From NCBI GenBank assembly GCA_023548195.1, contig JAJHZJ010000752.1:62001-126000 (forward strand): DNA of 64,000 nucleotides. Reading direction: 5' to 3'. A program made the position numbers and the translations under genes. This DNA comes from Bettongia penicillata ogilbyi (taxonomy: Eukaryota > Chordata > Mammalia > Diprotodontia > Potoroidae). Below the pieces are notes generated by a model. It worked only from the letters and a program-made list of their open reading frames with translations, was not told the DNA's origin and did not search any database. How positions within the stretch are numbered: the first letter of the stretch is position 1; every line of letters starts with the position of its first letter. Positions 37,313 through 49,600 of this stretch are shown one piece after another.

Positions 37313-38134
37313 AAAGTGAATTAAATAGGATGGGATCATATCTTAAAGAAATTAAGGTAGATGGTGAGAGAGAAATGTAGTGGGAGGAAAGAGGGTGAAA
37401 TGGAATGGGGTAAATTATATCTCATTCAAGGGGCAGTCAGGAGACTTTTTAGTGGAGGGAAAAAGAGGAGAGCTGAGAAAAAAACAAGAAGTTTACCCTC
37501 ATCACATTCGACTAAAACAAGGAGAGAAATGCACACTCATTTTGGTATGAAAACCTATCTTACAATACAGGAAAGTGGGGGAGAAGGAGATAAGCAAGTT
37601 GGGGGGATGATGGAAGGGAGGGCAATGGGAGGAGGGAGTAATTTCAAGTCAACACTTGGGGAGGGATAATATCAAAAGACAGAATAGAAACAATGGGGGG
37701 CAGGATAGGATGGAGGGAAATACAGTTATTCTTACACAACACGACTATTATCAAAGTCATTTGCAAAACTACACAGATAGGGCCTATATTGAATTGCCTA
37801 CCATCCCAAAGGGAATAGGTGGGTAGGGAGGGATGGGGAGAATTTGGAACTCAAAGTTTTAGGATCAACTTTTAAGTATTGTTCTTGCTACTAGGAAATA
37901 AGAAATACAGTTAATGGGGAATAAAAAGTCATCTGGCCCTACAAGACAAAAGAGAAGATGGGGACAAGAGAAGGGAGGGATGATAGAAGAGAGGGAAGAT
38001 TGGTGATAGGAAAAATTAGAATGCTCGGTGTATGGGTGTAGGGGAAGGGATAAAAGGGGAGAAAATTTGGACCCCAAAATTTTGTGAAAATGAATGTAAA
38101 AAGGTTAAATAAGTAAATTTATATTAAAAAAAAG

Positions 38135-38396
38135 AATAATGAAAAGTCATGATGTTAAAGAACCTAAACTCCTTTCACCTCTCATATCTGTTTTAACTCC
38201 CTTGCTTTCAGAAATAAATTTGAGAACTTTAGATCTTCATGTAATTGTGTAAAACTTTCATGAACATCTAGAACTGGCAAACATTTTAAATAACATTTTC
38301 TTCTGCTCTGTAGCCTGATACATGCATTTACTTACATTTTCTGTTGCTAAAATTACATTTTTCATGTTTTTTTTAAGAATAATTTTTAGGGAAAAG
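38135..38396. other. Unassigned short spacer between two HAL1 copies
   Basis: Nothing recognised. Confidence 0.4.
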
Positions 38397-40935
38397 ATTT
38401 GGGAAAGATGGTGGAATAGGTGAGAAAATTCCAACCTCTCAAGATTTTCCTCCAGGAAGGAGATTAAACAGTACCTCAGGGCAAATATAAAAAAGCAAAA
38501 ATAACAGAAGGGGCAGAGCAACGGGCCTCCTGGGACAATCAGAGATCTGAAGAATGATTCTGGGTCAAAGTTTGGCCCAGTGAAGAGTCAACACCTGAGG
38601 CTTTGACTTCCACAAAGAACAAGTGGCAAGGCTTGGGGTTAACTGGATTGGGAAAATTGCCTCTGTCTGAGTCACAGGAACTTTGACCCCCCAGAACAGC
38701 ATGGGGAGTTGGAGGTCTGAGTTTAGGAAAATTGAAGACCTTTACTGACAAGCAACACTAGACCCAGCTGTGCTGTGGAGATGTGGTGGGAGAAATAGAT
38801 ACCAGTACATGAATGGTGAGGGCAGAAGCAGTGGGATGGGGATGCTACTAACTGTGGGCCCATACATGAGGCTGGAGGTGTCGGTTTGTGTTCAAGGTCA
38901 GAAAGGAGAACTGAAGAATCTGAGACCAGAGACACTATCTCCCATAACCAGAATTAGAAGTGGTCATATAAAAAATGAGGTATTAAAAATACACAGGCAA
39001 AGGAGAAAGAATCCAACCATAGAAAGTTACTATGGTAATGGAGAAGACAGGGATTCATCCTCAGAGGAAGATAGTGAAGAAAAGACACCCTTCTCTACCC
39101 CAATGTCAAATGGTCACCTGCTCAAAAAGAATTCATAGAAGAACTTAAAGGAGACTAAAAATTAAAAGACAAAAATTGAGAAAAGACTAAAATAAATTAA
39201 TGAATGAATAAGGGCAATGCAACAGAAAAACAAGAATATTGTGACAAGAAAGTCAATCAATTAGAAAAGAAGATTCAGAATCTTAAGTATGAAAATGACT
39301 CCTTGAAAATCAGAATTGGGCAAAGGCAAGACAGTGAAATTATAAGAGATCAAGACATAATTCAACAAAATATAAAGAATGAAAACAATAGAACAGAATG
39401 CAAAACACCCCACAAGCAAAATAATTCATCAGGAGAACAGATCAAGAAGAGAAAACACAAGAATAATTAGACTGCCTGAAACCTGTAATTAAAAAAAAGT
39501 GAATCTTGATACAATAAAGAAAGAAGCAATTAAAGTAAATTCTACTGAAGTACTAGAGCAAGAGGGGAAAATAGAAATAAAAAAAAAAAACAACAACAAC
39601 CAAATGAAAGCGATCTTACATGGAAAAGCCACAGAAATATTATAATCAAATTCTGAAACCCCCAGTTCAAGGACAAAATATTATAAGCAAGAATACATAA
39701 AAAGCAATTTACATATGGTAGTGCCAGAATTGGAATCACACAAAACCTAACAGTGCCAACACTAAAAAGAACATGTCTTGGAACACTATATATCAAAGAA
39801 CAAAGGAACTGGAATTCTCACTGAAAATATCATCCCCAGGAAAGTTAAGCATAATTTTAAATGGAAAAAAATGGCCATTTAAATAATTGCTAGACTTGCA
39901 GTACTTTGTTAAAGACAAACAAACATGACCTTAATAGAAGATTTGACATACTAGAGTCGAGGAAAAAAAAGGTACATACCAACGACTAATTACAGGAGTT
40001 CAATAAGTTTAGATGATTTACATTTTATGTATGAAAAAATGTAAAACATATGCCTAAGATTGCTGTTAGCAATTGGTTAATTCATAGGTAAGAGTGGGGT
40101 AAACCTGACCATGAGATACTTCAGAAAATAAAGCCATTCAGAAACAACTAAAACAAATAAATGCAAAAGTGAGGTGCAAGAGGGAGAACTGATACAGAAG
40201 AATTAGATGAGGGAAGGAGGGCTCAGTTCTGGAAACCTACTTTCACTGGAAATGGTTTTAAGAGGTAGACAATGAATATACATCTTGAAGAGCAGAACTG
40301 TCTTCTAAATTTAGAAAGAAATCAAATGCTAAGGGGACAGATAGGGAGGGAAAGGATAAGAGAGGGATCTTTAAAGGGGAGGTGAGGAAAAAAGTTAAAG
40401 GGGGATATAGAAGGGTTTTTAGATTTATAGGAAGGTGAGAATAAGGGAGAGATTATTGGAGGGGGATAGGTCAAGTGATAGGAGGGCAAGCTAGGGAGTA
40501 GAAGTGAAAAAGATGTATCAAGAAAGATAGGAAGTAAGAGATACAAACATTAAGGAAAAACTATGTTTATATATGTATGTATATATGTTTCTGTTTGTAG
40601 GTGTGCATGAATATATCTATATATAAATATAATCATGCTTAATTGTAGTGGGGTAAAGGGGCAGGACGATGAAGGAAGGTAGAAACAAGAATATGGTAAA
40701 AAGTGTACAGCAGAGAACAAATGGTAATCTATACGGAAGCAAAGATAGCTCTCAGCACATGTAATATTTAATACATAGACTTCTCCGGAATGGAAACTTA
40801 TTGCTAAATATTTTGAATCCTCTCATGTTCTACTGTGAAAATGATATGTTTTCTATTTCTTTTAGTATGTAAGTTTACAATATGTTTCTTTTTTCTTTTC
40901 TTATGTATTTAAATTTTAATAAAAAAATTTAAAAA
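38397..40935 (+). mobile_element. Old HAL1-like element
   Basis: Starts near GGGAAAGATGGTGGAATAGG. A 5' UTR to about 38950 is followed by an ORF1 remnant to about 39950 and a purine-rich 3' UTR, ending in AATTTTAATAAAAAAATTT at about 40905-40935. No ORF2. Considerably more diverged than the copy just upstream, and without the 72-bp unit. Confidence 0.6.
38960..39950 (+). pseudogene. Old HAL1/L1 ORF1 remnant
   Basis: N-terminal counterpart of the 'ESYYGDGED..SSSEED' region is readable (IESYYGNGEDRDSSSEED at about 39015-39070). Coiled coil at 39204-39470 (VNQLEKKIQNLKYENDSLKI). The C-terminal part is only recognisable by alignment with other copies. Several stops and frameshifts. Confidence 0.55.
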
Positions 40936-41084
40936 TTACTTTTGACAGATAAGGATTTGGGGCTATTATCTTGCAATAATAAATTCATATTTTCTCCTTA
41001 ATTTGCATGGAAGTTGTGTTAACTGATTTTCTAATATCATTAAATCAAAATATCAAATTTCATTACTTGGGAACTACATCTTGT

Positions 41085-41273
41085 GATAGGAATCATCAGA
41101 GAATTGTTCTTGGAATCAGGAAGCCCTGACCTGAAGTTCTGCATCTGATACTGAATGTAAGAATCAGAACAAGTAAATTAACCATTTAATCTTTCAATAC
41201 TTGAGGCAATTTTCTAAGAGCATAAATATCAGAAAAAATGGTAGCTGTTTTCTCATTGGGAATGCCATGCATC

Positions 41274-41320
<47 letters not shown>
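41085..41320 (+). mobile_element. Marsupial SINE with a 44-base A tail
   Basis: 'TTCTTGGAATCAGGAAGCCCTGACCTGAAGTTC', then 'TTGAGGCAATTTTCTAAGAGCATAAAT' and 'CATTGGGAATGCCATGCATCAGT' follow the body of a tRNA-derived marsupial SINE, running directly into A44 (41277-41320). TSD not resolved. Confidence 0.65.
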
Positions 41321-41323
<3 letters not shown>

Positions 41324-41389
41324 ATTGTACCAAAGGAAATATATAAAGATTTTTTTAAACGGGCTATTAGCCTTATGGAGCTCTTAATT

Positions 41390-41800
41390 TTCTAGTAACA
41401 CAACATGCAACTATGACTTATTACACAATATCTACATGAAGGATTAAAGTGTCAATCAGAAAGTATTGCAGGAACTTGGTTGAGAGATCATTTCTTATTA
41501 TGGAAGGTTCCCTAAAAGTGATAAATGTTGGGCTTTATCTTGGAGGACAAACAGGATTTCAAAAGGTAGGAGGTAGAAAAAGGACTATTCAGATACAGTG
41601 AAAAGAGCAAGCCATTGATATAACTTAGGAACATGCAGAAGTTTCCAAAGGGCAGTGGAGTTGATACAAAATGAACCAGGAGTAGATGATTAGTCTAGTT
41701 TTACTGAAGCATATAGACTGTGGTATGAGATAAGATAGAAATGTAGGCAGGCTGACAAGCTCAAATATGAAGGGGTAGGGGGTATTCTCAAGAAATGAAT
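41390..41800 (-). mobile_element. L2 LINE 3' part
   Basis: 'GGATTTCAAAAGGTAGGAGG...ACAGTGAAAAGAGCAAGCC' and 'GAATGATCAGATCTGTGCC' match the reverse complement of L2 in order. Diverged. Confidence 0.45.
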
Positions 41801-41814
41801 GATCAGATCTGTGC

Positions 41815-42040
41815 CTGATTATATTTAGTATTTATGTAGCACTTTAAGGTTTGCAAAGTGATTTATAAATACATTCTCATATTTAACATCACAACAAGCC
41901 TGAGAGCTATTTGCTGTTGTTATCTTTGTTTTACAGTAGAGGAAACAGGCTCAATGACTAGTCCAGCTTCCCCCAGTTGCCTAAGGAGGGATTTGAGTTC
42001 ATGCCTTCCAGAGTTAAAATTCATGTTTCTATTACTGAGC
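41815..42040 (+). mobile_element. MIR SINE
   Basis: 'TAGCACTTTAAGGTTTGCAAAGTGATTTATAAATAC', 'TTTTACAGTAGAGGAAACAGGCTC' and 'TTGCCTAAGGAGGGATTTGAGTTC' give the MIR core in order. Confidence 0.75.
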
Positions 42041-43770
42041 AACCTACAAGCAACGTAAAGGATGAGTTGAAGAGAAAAAAGACAAGTTCCTGCAGTAAAC
42101 AATGTAGGTAACATTGTACTAGAATGGTGACAGAGGGTACAGAAAGGAAAGAGTTGGTATGGGAAATATTGTAGACATATAATTTATAGGAATGAATAAT
42201 TGGGTATAAGAAGTGAAGAAAAGGGACTATCAAATGTTGCAGCAGTAAGGTTCCCAAAATTTGACTTTGTAAATAATGATACCAACCACAGAAAAAAGAA
42301 ATACTTTTCAAAAACTTAAGTTTTATTTTGGAATATGGCAAGTTTTCACTGCTATTGAGATAGCCAAAACGGTAATACATATCCAGAGCTCCAGAGACAT
42401 CAGAATACTTTCTAAATTTTGTAAACAGCCACAGAGAAGTGATAGAGGAAGTAATGGAAATGACAAAGAGATTTGAATGAAGAAGGGAGTTCAGATTAAA
42501 GGGCTCTGATCATAGCTTTGGAGATTACATTAAGAGATCAGGAAAAGGAAAAGAAGCCTTAAAGAAGAACAAAAAAATCAAATAAAGATGCAAGAAATAA
42601 ATTATTCGGACAATGTAATTTCAGAATAGTCATGGTAGGAGACAATACAGAGGAGATGAATGGGGTCAAAATCCCTAAATTCTTTATTATAATCAATAAG
42701 GACAGCACCAAGGGGAAAAAAAGACCATTGGATTTGATATCTGACATTTTTTTTAGTTATATAATTTTCTCTTTATCTTTTCTTTTTTTCTTTTTTTTTT
42801 TTTTGCTGTTTTTCAACAATCATTCACGTCCTACTCCAATGCATAGGTATATTTGGAGAGTACATTGAGTGTGTCATTTGACATTTTTACTCCCTTTATG
42901 AAATATGTTGACCAAAGTTCTAGAGGTCTATATCACTAGAATTCAAGTTTTGAGCAGATTTCTTTTTCCAAAATGGGAGGTTTCCATTATGGGCCTAATT
43001 TGTCATCTGAGGAATAGCTAATTTAAGTGCTGAGAAAATCACCAAAAGACTAGTACAACCTTTTTATTTCCCTTACTCGGAATGCCAGGGTAATTATCCA
43101 GGTAATCTGTGTATATCTCCACTGGAAGTAGATTTATTAAAAAAAAAAATGGTGTTGGGTGGTTTTTCCTAAAAATCTGCATTGGCTGTCTGTGCTGACC
43201 TAATTCAGGAGATAATTGCTCAACTTTCCATTTCATTACATTTGGATAGACACAGCTGCACTTCATCTTGATAATGAGTCCTTGGAGAGGTGCCCTACCT
43301 TCTTGTATTTGCAGTTAAGCCTTTTACAGTATATCCTTGAAGGCCTTATTTTTCATTATGTGGGGGAAAAAAAAACACCTTTGTCCTTGGTCCACACTAT
43401 TGTGATTCCTCTTATAACTATCCATGCCAACATATTTTGCCTAAATTTTACATTTTTGAATATGCATACTTTTACATTTTCCTTGAAATAACACTACATG
43501 TTTCAACCTTTACTCTCTTGATTTCCCTTTCTTTTCTGAATCATTCTAACATGATCATTATTCCACTTTCAATATTTTCTGAGGTCTTCACTACAACTAC
43601 ATTTGCATCAAAATGGTCCCTTAGATGCATAAATAGTTGGGTCAATGAAAGGAACAGAGAAATAATATGTATAAGGAAAATTGGATTAATGCACTTGTGA
43701 AGAAGTGAACTTTCTCAGATAAAACTGTGAGGAAGGACAAAGAAATTATAAAGAAAATTGAAACTCAAAT
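42041..43770. other. Region without recognised genes
   Basis: Only a T-rich tract (about 42765-42805). No exon or confident repeat. Confidence 0.45.
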
Positions 43771-43771
43771 G

Positions 43772-43945
43772 AGGTCCATTGGTGTCCTAGTAGATAAAGC
43801 AGGAGACATGGATTCAGGAGGACTTTAAATGCTTCATCAATAACTTACTAGATTGTTACTTTGGGCAAGTGACTAAGTGTCTTGGGCCTCAGTTCCTTCA
43901 CCTGTAAAATTTGAAATTTCCATTTGAAGCTCTTCATGGTTCAAA
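43772..43945 (+). mobile_element. tRNA-derived SINE, diverged
   Basis: 'TGGTGTCCTAGTAGATAAAGC' (tRNA-like head), 'GGATTCAGGAGGACTTTAAATG' and 'TTGGGCAAGTGACTAAGTGTCTTGGGCCTCAGTTCCTTCACCTGTAAAAT', in SINE order. No tail. Confidence 0.65.
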
Positions 43946-45115
43946 AGGGCAATGATCCCATAGAGGTCCTAAGAAGAAGTAACCAGAACAAAGCAATGGC
44001 AATAGCTAATTTGCATGTGATCAGTTTTTTAGAGTTTTGAAGGTGGTAACTGAAATAAAATATAAATAAAATTGTTGTCAATTGTGGGGAAAGTATGTAA
44101 CTATTGCTTTGAGAAATGATGTGTTTTTTTGTAGTTTACCTTATATGATAAAGATAAGCTGACAAAGAGTTAATAATTGTAAAAAAATTCTAATTTGAAG
44201 CATTAGAAGTTATGAAAAAGTCAGAGCAAATGTTTTGACAAGTTACCAGAAGAGAAACACAACAGAAACATGCTAATCAAGAAAAGTTGGGATAGATGAT
44301 AGAGAAAGCTACCAGCTGAGATAGATGAATATTCAGTTACCTTGTTGGGAACTTGCTGATTAGAAGAGAGAAATGGCTTTATTCACTGATGAGAGAAAGC
44401 CCAAACAAACTGCTTAATGTCTGCCCAGTGGGAAGAAATTGAATCCTAGTGCTGTGTGCAGATCTGTCAAAACTGATTGCTTTCCAATGCCATCTACATA
44501 TTGAGGGAGGGATACACTCTCCAATCTGTCATTTTCTCTACTGTACCCTCTAGATTGAGAGGATGAAACATGGGATTTGAAAACAGAAAGCCCTTGCTAG
44601 GGACAGATAGCAATTCTTTAACTTAGGTGAACTGTCATTGATACACTTTTTTACTCTTCTCAGCTGCTATTAGAGAGTAGCTGTGAAGAAAAAAGACTTT
44701 GCTACTGCATCATTGGCTTGGAAGAAGAGTGGCTTAGTTTAATACAAGACCTCTGAAGACCACAAGGGAACCCCTAGAAAAGACACCATTTTTGTGTGGT
44801 ACAGATTATTCTTGAAGGGACTCAGGACATCAAGGACTCTGACTCAAGAGTGACAAATTGCACCAAGCACATAGTTTCCTCCACTAATGGATCTCACTAT
44901 CAAATTCTCATATATGTATGTCAACTATTCTCCTAGACACAGGGTGCATTGTTGGAAGTGTGTGGCCAAAGTTTACGAGTGAATTGTGATGGTTGAATTT
45001 TTTGCTTTGTCTTCAATTGATTTCATCAGATTATTTTTTTTTGTTAATGAATAAATGTTATGATTCATCTAAGTTGTGCCTTTTATTAAACGTTTTATGC
45101 TTAGAGGGAAATGAA
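43946..45115. other. Region without recognised genes
   Basis: Nothing firm. AATAAA at about 45050 without supporting context. Confidence 0.45.
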
Positions 45116-45416
45116 GCCAGATTGGGTTTGGGGTGCATGCTTATAATTCCAGGTACTGGAAGGCAAAGGCTAGTGGATGTCAATCTTGAGAGTGGTGAGT
45201 TGAAATTTAAGCTAAAAGTATATAGTGTTGTATATTTTGTATTAATATGATTATCCCTAAAAGCAAGAGGTCAGTAGGTTACCTACAAAAGGGTGAAGCA
45301 GCTCAGGATGAAATTGGAGCACATTAAAGTTCCTGTACTGTTCAGTGATGCTGGGTCTGGGAGCAGACTCTGTATGTTTGGCATAGACCACATGAAGCGA
45401 TGAGCATAAAAAAGTG
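45116..45416 (+). pseudogene. RN7SL: 7SL RNA (signal recognition particle RNA) pseudogene
   Basis: 7SL is the 299-nt RNA scaffold of the signal recognition particle. This about 300-base segment aligns along its whole length. The 5' Alu-domain part is 'GGGGTGCATGCTTATAATTCCAGGTACTGGAAGGCAAAGGC' (7SL: GCGTGCCTGTAGTCCCAGCTACTCGGGAGGCTGAGGC). The S-domain part is 'AGTAGGTTACCTACAAAAGGGTGAAGCAGCTCAGG' followed by '...AAATTGGAGCACATTAAAGTTCCTGTACTGTTCAGTGATGCTGGG' (7SL: AGGTTGCCTAAGGAGGGGTGAACCGGCCCAGG, CGGAGCAGGTCAAAACTCCCGTGCTGATCAGTAGTGGG). It ends beside AAAAAAG at 45409. Strongly diverged, with the central region altered, so not functional; its length shows a full-length retrocopy rather than an Alu/B1-type SINE. 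Confidence 0.75.
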
Positions 45417-45419
45417 AGA

Positions 45420-47330
45420 ATAATGTTAAATAGTTAGTGCTGAAGACTAAAGGAGGTGGTGGTCAAAAGCAAAACTCTTTTGATGAGAGGAAAAGGAGGA
45501 GGGAGAAATAAAAGCATACGAGGGGGAGGAAAGGATGGAGAGAAAGACAGATGGTAATCATAAATTCAAATGCGAAGGGGATGAACTCTCCCTTAAAACA
45601 GAAATGAAAAGTAGAATGGATTAAAAACCATAATCCCATAATGTTATTTACCAGAAAAATACATTTGGAACAGGGGGATACACACAGAGTAAAAGTAAAA
45701 GGCTGGAGTAGAATATATTATGATTCAGTTGAAGTAAACAAAAAAAGCAGTGGTAACATTCCTAATCTCAGATAAGGCAAAAGCAAAAATAGATCTACTC
45801 AAAAGAGACAGGGAAATAAACTGTATCCCGCTAAAAGGCACCAGAGAAATTGAAGTAATATCAGTACTAAACATATCTACACCAACTGGTAATGCATTAA
45901 AATTCTTGAAGGAGAAGTTAAGGAAGTTACAGGAAGAAGTAGACTGCAAAATTGTATCTATGGGGGACACCAAACTCCTCCTCTCTGAACTAGATAAATT
46001 TAACTACCAAATAAGCATAAAAGAAGTTAAGGAGTTGAATAGAATTTTAGAAATGGAAGATATGGGTAGACCTCTAGAGAAAACTGAATGGGGACAGAAA
46101 GGAATATATTTTTTTCTTAGCAGCCCATGACACCTACACAAAAACTGACCATGAAACAGGGCAAGAAAACCTCACAATCCAATGCAGGAATGAATTGTTA
46201 TCAGATCATGATACAGTAAGAATTATATGTAATAAAGGTCTGTGGAAAGAGAGAGTGAAAATTAATTGGAAACTTAATAATCTAATTCTAAAGAACAGGA
46301 GTTAAATCATAGAAACAACCTACAACTTCATCCAAGAAAAGAACAATATAATGACAATATACCAAAACATATGAGATGCAGTGAAAACAATTCTATGGGG
46401 AAATTTCGTATCTCTGAATGCTCACATGAAAAAATAAAATAAAATAGAAGACAAATGAATTGGACATACAACTAAAAAAACTAGAGAAAGGACAAATTAA
46501 AAATACCTAACTAAATGTCAAATTAGAAATACTGAAAACCAAAGGAGAGATGAACAAAATTGAAATTAAGAAAACTATTGAACTACTAAATAAAACTGAA
46601 GGCTGATATTTTGTGGAAAAATAACAACCATAAAATAAATAAAACTTTAGTTAAGTTAATTTGAAAGAAAAAGAAAGAAGAAAACAAAATTATCAGTATC
46701 AAAAATTAAAAGGGAGAATTCACCAGCAGTGAAGAGGAAATTAAAACAATAATTAGAAACTATTTTGCCCAACTGCATGCCAATAAATTTGACAATCTTA
46801 GTGAAATGAATGAATATTTATAACAAAAAAAATTGCATATATTAACAGAAGGTGATGTAAAATACTTAAATAATCCCATCAAAGAAAAATTAAATTGAGT
46901 AAGCCATCAATGAACTCCTTTGGGAAAAGAAATCCAGGGCCAGATGGATTTAAAAACGAATTCTATCAAACATTTAAAGATCTAATTAATCCTAATACTG
47001 TATACAGTATTGAGGAAAATAGGAAAAGGAGAAGCTCTACCAATTTTTTTTTCTGATGAAAATATGGCACTGATCCCTAAATCAGGAAGAGTCAAAACAG
47101 AGAAAAAAAAATTACAGAACATTTCACTAATAAATATAGATGCAAAAAATTTAAATAAATCTTAAATAAAATGTTACCAAAAGTATTACAGCAGTTTATC
47201 ACAAGAATAATACACTATGATCAGGCAAGGATGCTTCAATACTAGAAAAATCTATCAGCATAAATAAATATATCAACAACAAAACTAACAAGCCACATGA
47301 ATATCTTGATAGATGCAGAAAAATTTTAAG
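45420..47330 (+). pseudogene. 5'-truncated L1: ORF2 endonuclease and start of RT
   Basis: Starts within the inter-ORF spacer just after the 7SL copy. ORF2 begins near 45558. The open piece 45750-46130 is endonuclease (LISDKAKAKIDLLKRDREIN...). The 'MGDFN' active-site motif reads MGDTKL, so the Asp is kept but the Asn lost. Further on the sequence follows ORF2 through the linker and pre-RT to 'NILIDAEKF' (RT motif A) at 47300-47329, with many stops. It ends abruptly where another L1 5' end begins. Confidence 0.75.
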
Positions 47331-48511
47331 GAGGGAGGAGCCAAGATGGTAGAGTTGAAGTAGTGACTTGTTAAGAACTCTCCCCCCCCCTCCCCAAGCC
47401 CTGTCAAATACTTGGAAAAGTAACTCTAAGGGGATGGAACCAAGAAGGAGAGCAACTACTCACCCAAGTTCTAAGACAAACTCCTTCTGATACCTCTCAA
47501 AAATATATGAATGAATTTGGAGGGGCAGAATCCAATAGGAGACAAATTGTAGCAGATTCACAACCCAGCACAGACTGGAAGGACACTGGGAAGCATCTGT
47601 TGCATGAGACTAGAGGAGCACACAGAGCACAGGCTGTACCATTGCTGTTGCCACCATGACAGGGCCGAGCAGGAAGTCCCAGGCATCTTGAGGCAGTGGT
47701 TGCACTATGCAATCTCAGGCATATTAGCCAAGGATAGGAGTCCAGCGGAACTGGGCAAGTGACAGTTGCAGAGCCCCAGGTATCTGCAGTGGCTGCTCCT
47801 GAGACTATCAGTCCTCATATTAAAAGTATGTAAGTCACCTACTTGAACTTCAGGGAGTAAGGATGGCAGAGTGATAAGTAAATGCCCTCCTCATCCCCTT
47901 GTTGACCTTGAAAGACCCATAAAATATTCCCTCAGGAAATATCCTGAAACTAGTATCAGCTGAAGGGGTAAACAGTCTCTTAGCACATGAGGCTAGGAAA
48001 AGCACTAAATGGGGGATCCTTTTTCTGTGACTGAAGGTGACCAGAGCAAAACCATCGCTGTCCCAGACAGTCCCACCTCAGCAAACCAGGAGGAGATTCT
48101 GAGCCTCAGGGGGGAGGAGCCCACAACTGCCAACAGCAGGATGCCAGGTGTGCCTCAGTACCTCCAGGGAATTGGGAAGACACTAGTGCAGAAGAAATCA
48201 CCAACCACTGAGCTAGCCTGTCCTCTACCTCAGCAGAGGAGATCTACAGTACCCAGACCACCCTTCCTCCATACAACACAGCTAGCTCCAGGGCAACGTT
48301 GGGTAAACCTAGAAAGACTTCACCTGGCCTCTACTTTCTCGCACCAGCCAGCTCAGCACCAAGTAAGCTGCAGCATTTTAGCTTCTAGCTGAGAGAACCA
48401 GAAGCAGCAACACAAAAAGTCTCAAGTTGAAGGCACAAGAATTGTGGGACAGAGCCTCTTGTACCCCATATGCAGAGATCTACATTAAAAGCCAGGAAAA
48501 GGGTGATCATC

Positions 48512-49600
48512 GTGAGTAAGAAGAAAAGCAGAAAAGAAAAGATTATTGAACGTTTCCATGGGGACAAAGGCCAAAACATAAATACAAAGAGGGCAACACT
48601 GAGACTGTACTGCCATCTGAAAATTCAGAAAGGAATATGAACTGGTTGCAAGCACAAAGCAGATTAGTGGAAGAGCTGAAGAAGAATTTTAAAAGTCACA
48701 TTAGAGAAATAGAAGAAAAACTAGCCAATGCTTTTAAAAATATAAAAGAGAAATAACAGAAGAATTTAAAAGCAAAATTGGACAAAAGGAAAAGGAAGTA
48801 CAAAACCTAACTTGGAAAATTGGTCAAAGGGAAAAGGAAGAACAAAAACAAACTGGAGAACATGACTCTTTAAAAGGAGCAATTGAACAGATGGAAAAGG
48901 ACATACAAAAATCAACTGAAGAAAGCAATTTGACAAAAAATAGCATCGGGAAAGTAGAACCTAATGACTCTATGAGGCATCAAGAAGCAGTCAAACAGAT
49001 TCTAAAGAATGAAGAGAAAAGAAAATGTAAAATATCTAATTGGAAAAACAACTGAGCTGGAAAATTGATCCAAGGGAGAAAATCTAAGAATCATTTTACC
49101 AGAAGCCATGATGAAGGAAAGAGTCCCAACAATATCTTCCAAAAAATCATCAAGGAAAATGACCCAGAAGTCCTGGATTCAGAGGAGAAACTAGTCATCA
49201 CAAGAAACCACTCTTCATTTTCCAAAACAGATTCCAAACTAAAAATGCCAAGGAATATTTTTTACCAAATTCCAGAATTATCAAGTGAAGGAGAAAATAC
49301 TGCAGGCAGCCAGAAAAAAAAAAAATCATTCAAATATCGAGGAGCTACAGTCAGGATTACCCAGTATCTTGTAGTTTCTACATTAAAAGATCAAGGAACT
49401 GGAATATAATATTCCACAAGGCAAAGATGCTGGGACCAAAACCAAGGATCAATTATCCAACAAAGCTAAGCATAATATTTCAGGCAAGGAGATGGACATT
49501 CAATGAAGTAAGATACTTCGAAGCGATCCTGATGAGAAGACCAGAGCTCAATAGAAAATTCTATCTTCAAACACAAGTGTCTCAAGAGAGGCATAAAAGG
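48512..49600 (+). pseudogene. L1 ORF1 remnant
   Basis: The usual ATG before SKKKSRKEK is GTG here. Coiled coil at 48680-49000, and the ENVKYLIGKTTELEN motif near 49020-49065. An open frame at 49065-49409 holds the RRM-like part (NIFQKIIKENDPEVLDSEEK) and 'LKMPRNIFYQIPE'. The C-terminal motif 'PRINYPTKLSIIFQ'-like follows near 49440-49480. Several stops. Confidence 0.65.

Larger units (their letters stand above)
35236..38134 (+). mobile_element. Full-length HAL1, about 2.9 kb, plus strand
   Basis: 5' UTR from GGGGGAGGAACCAAGATGATGG (35236) to 35983, GC-rich with two 72-bp units. ORF1 35984-37084, then a 3' UTR with a CA-type microsatellite, two diverged copies of the terminal module (about 37830-37870 and 38055-38100) and an A-rich tail at 38098-38134. 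No ORF2. Closely similar to the minus copy at 9005-11979, so both come from one young subfamily. No TSD recognised. Confidence 0.88.
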
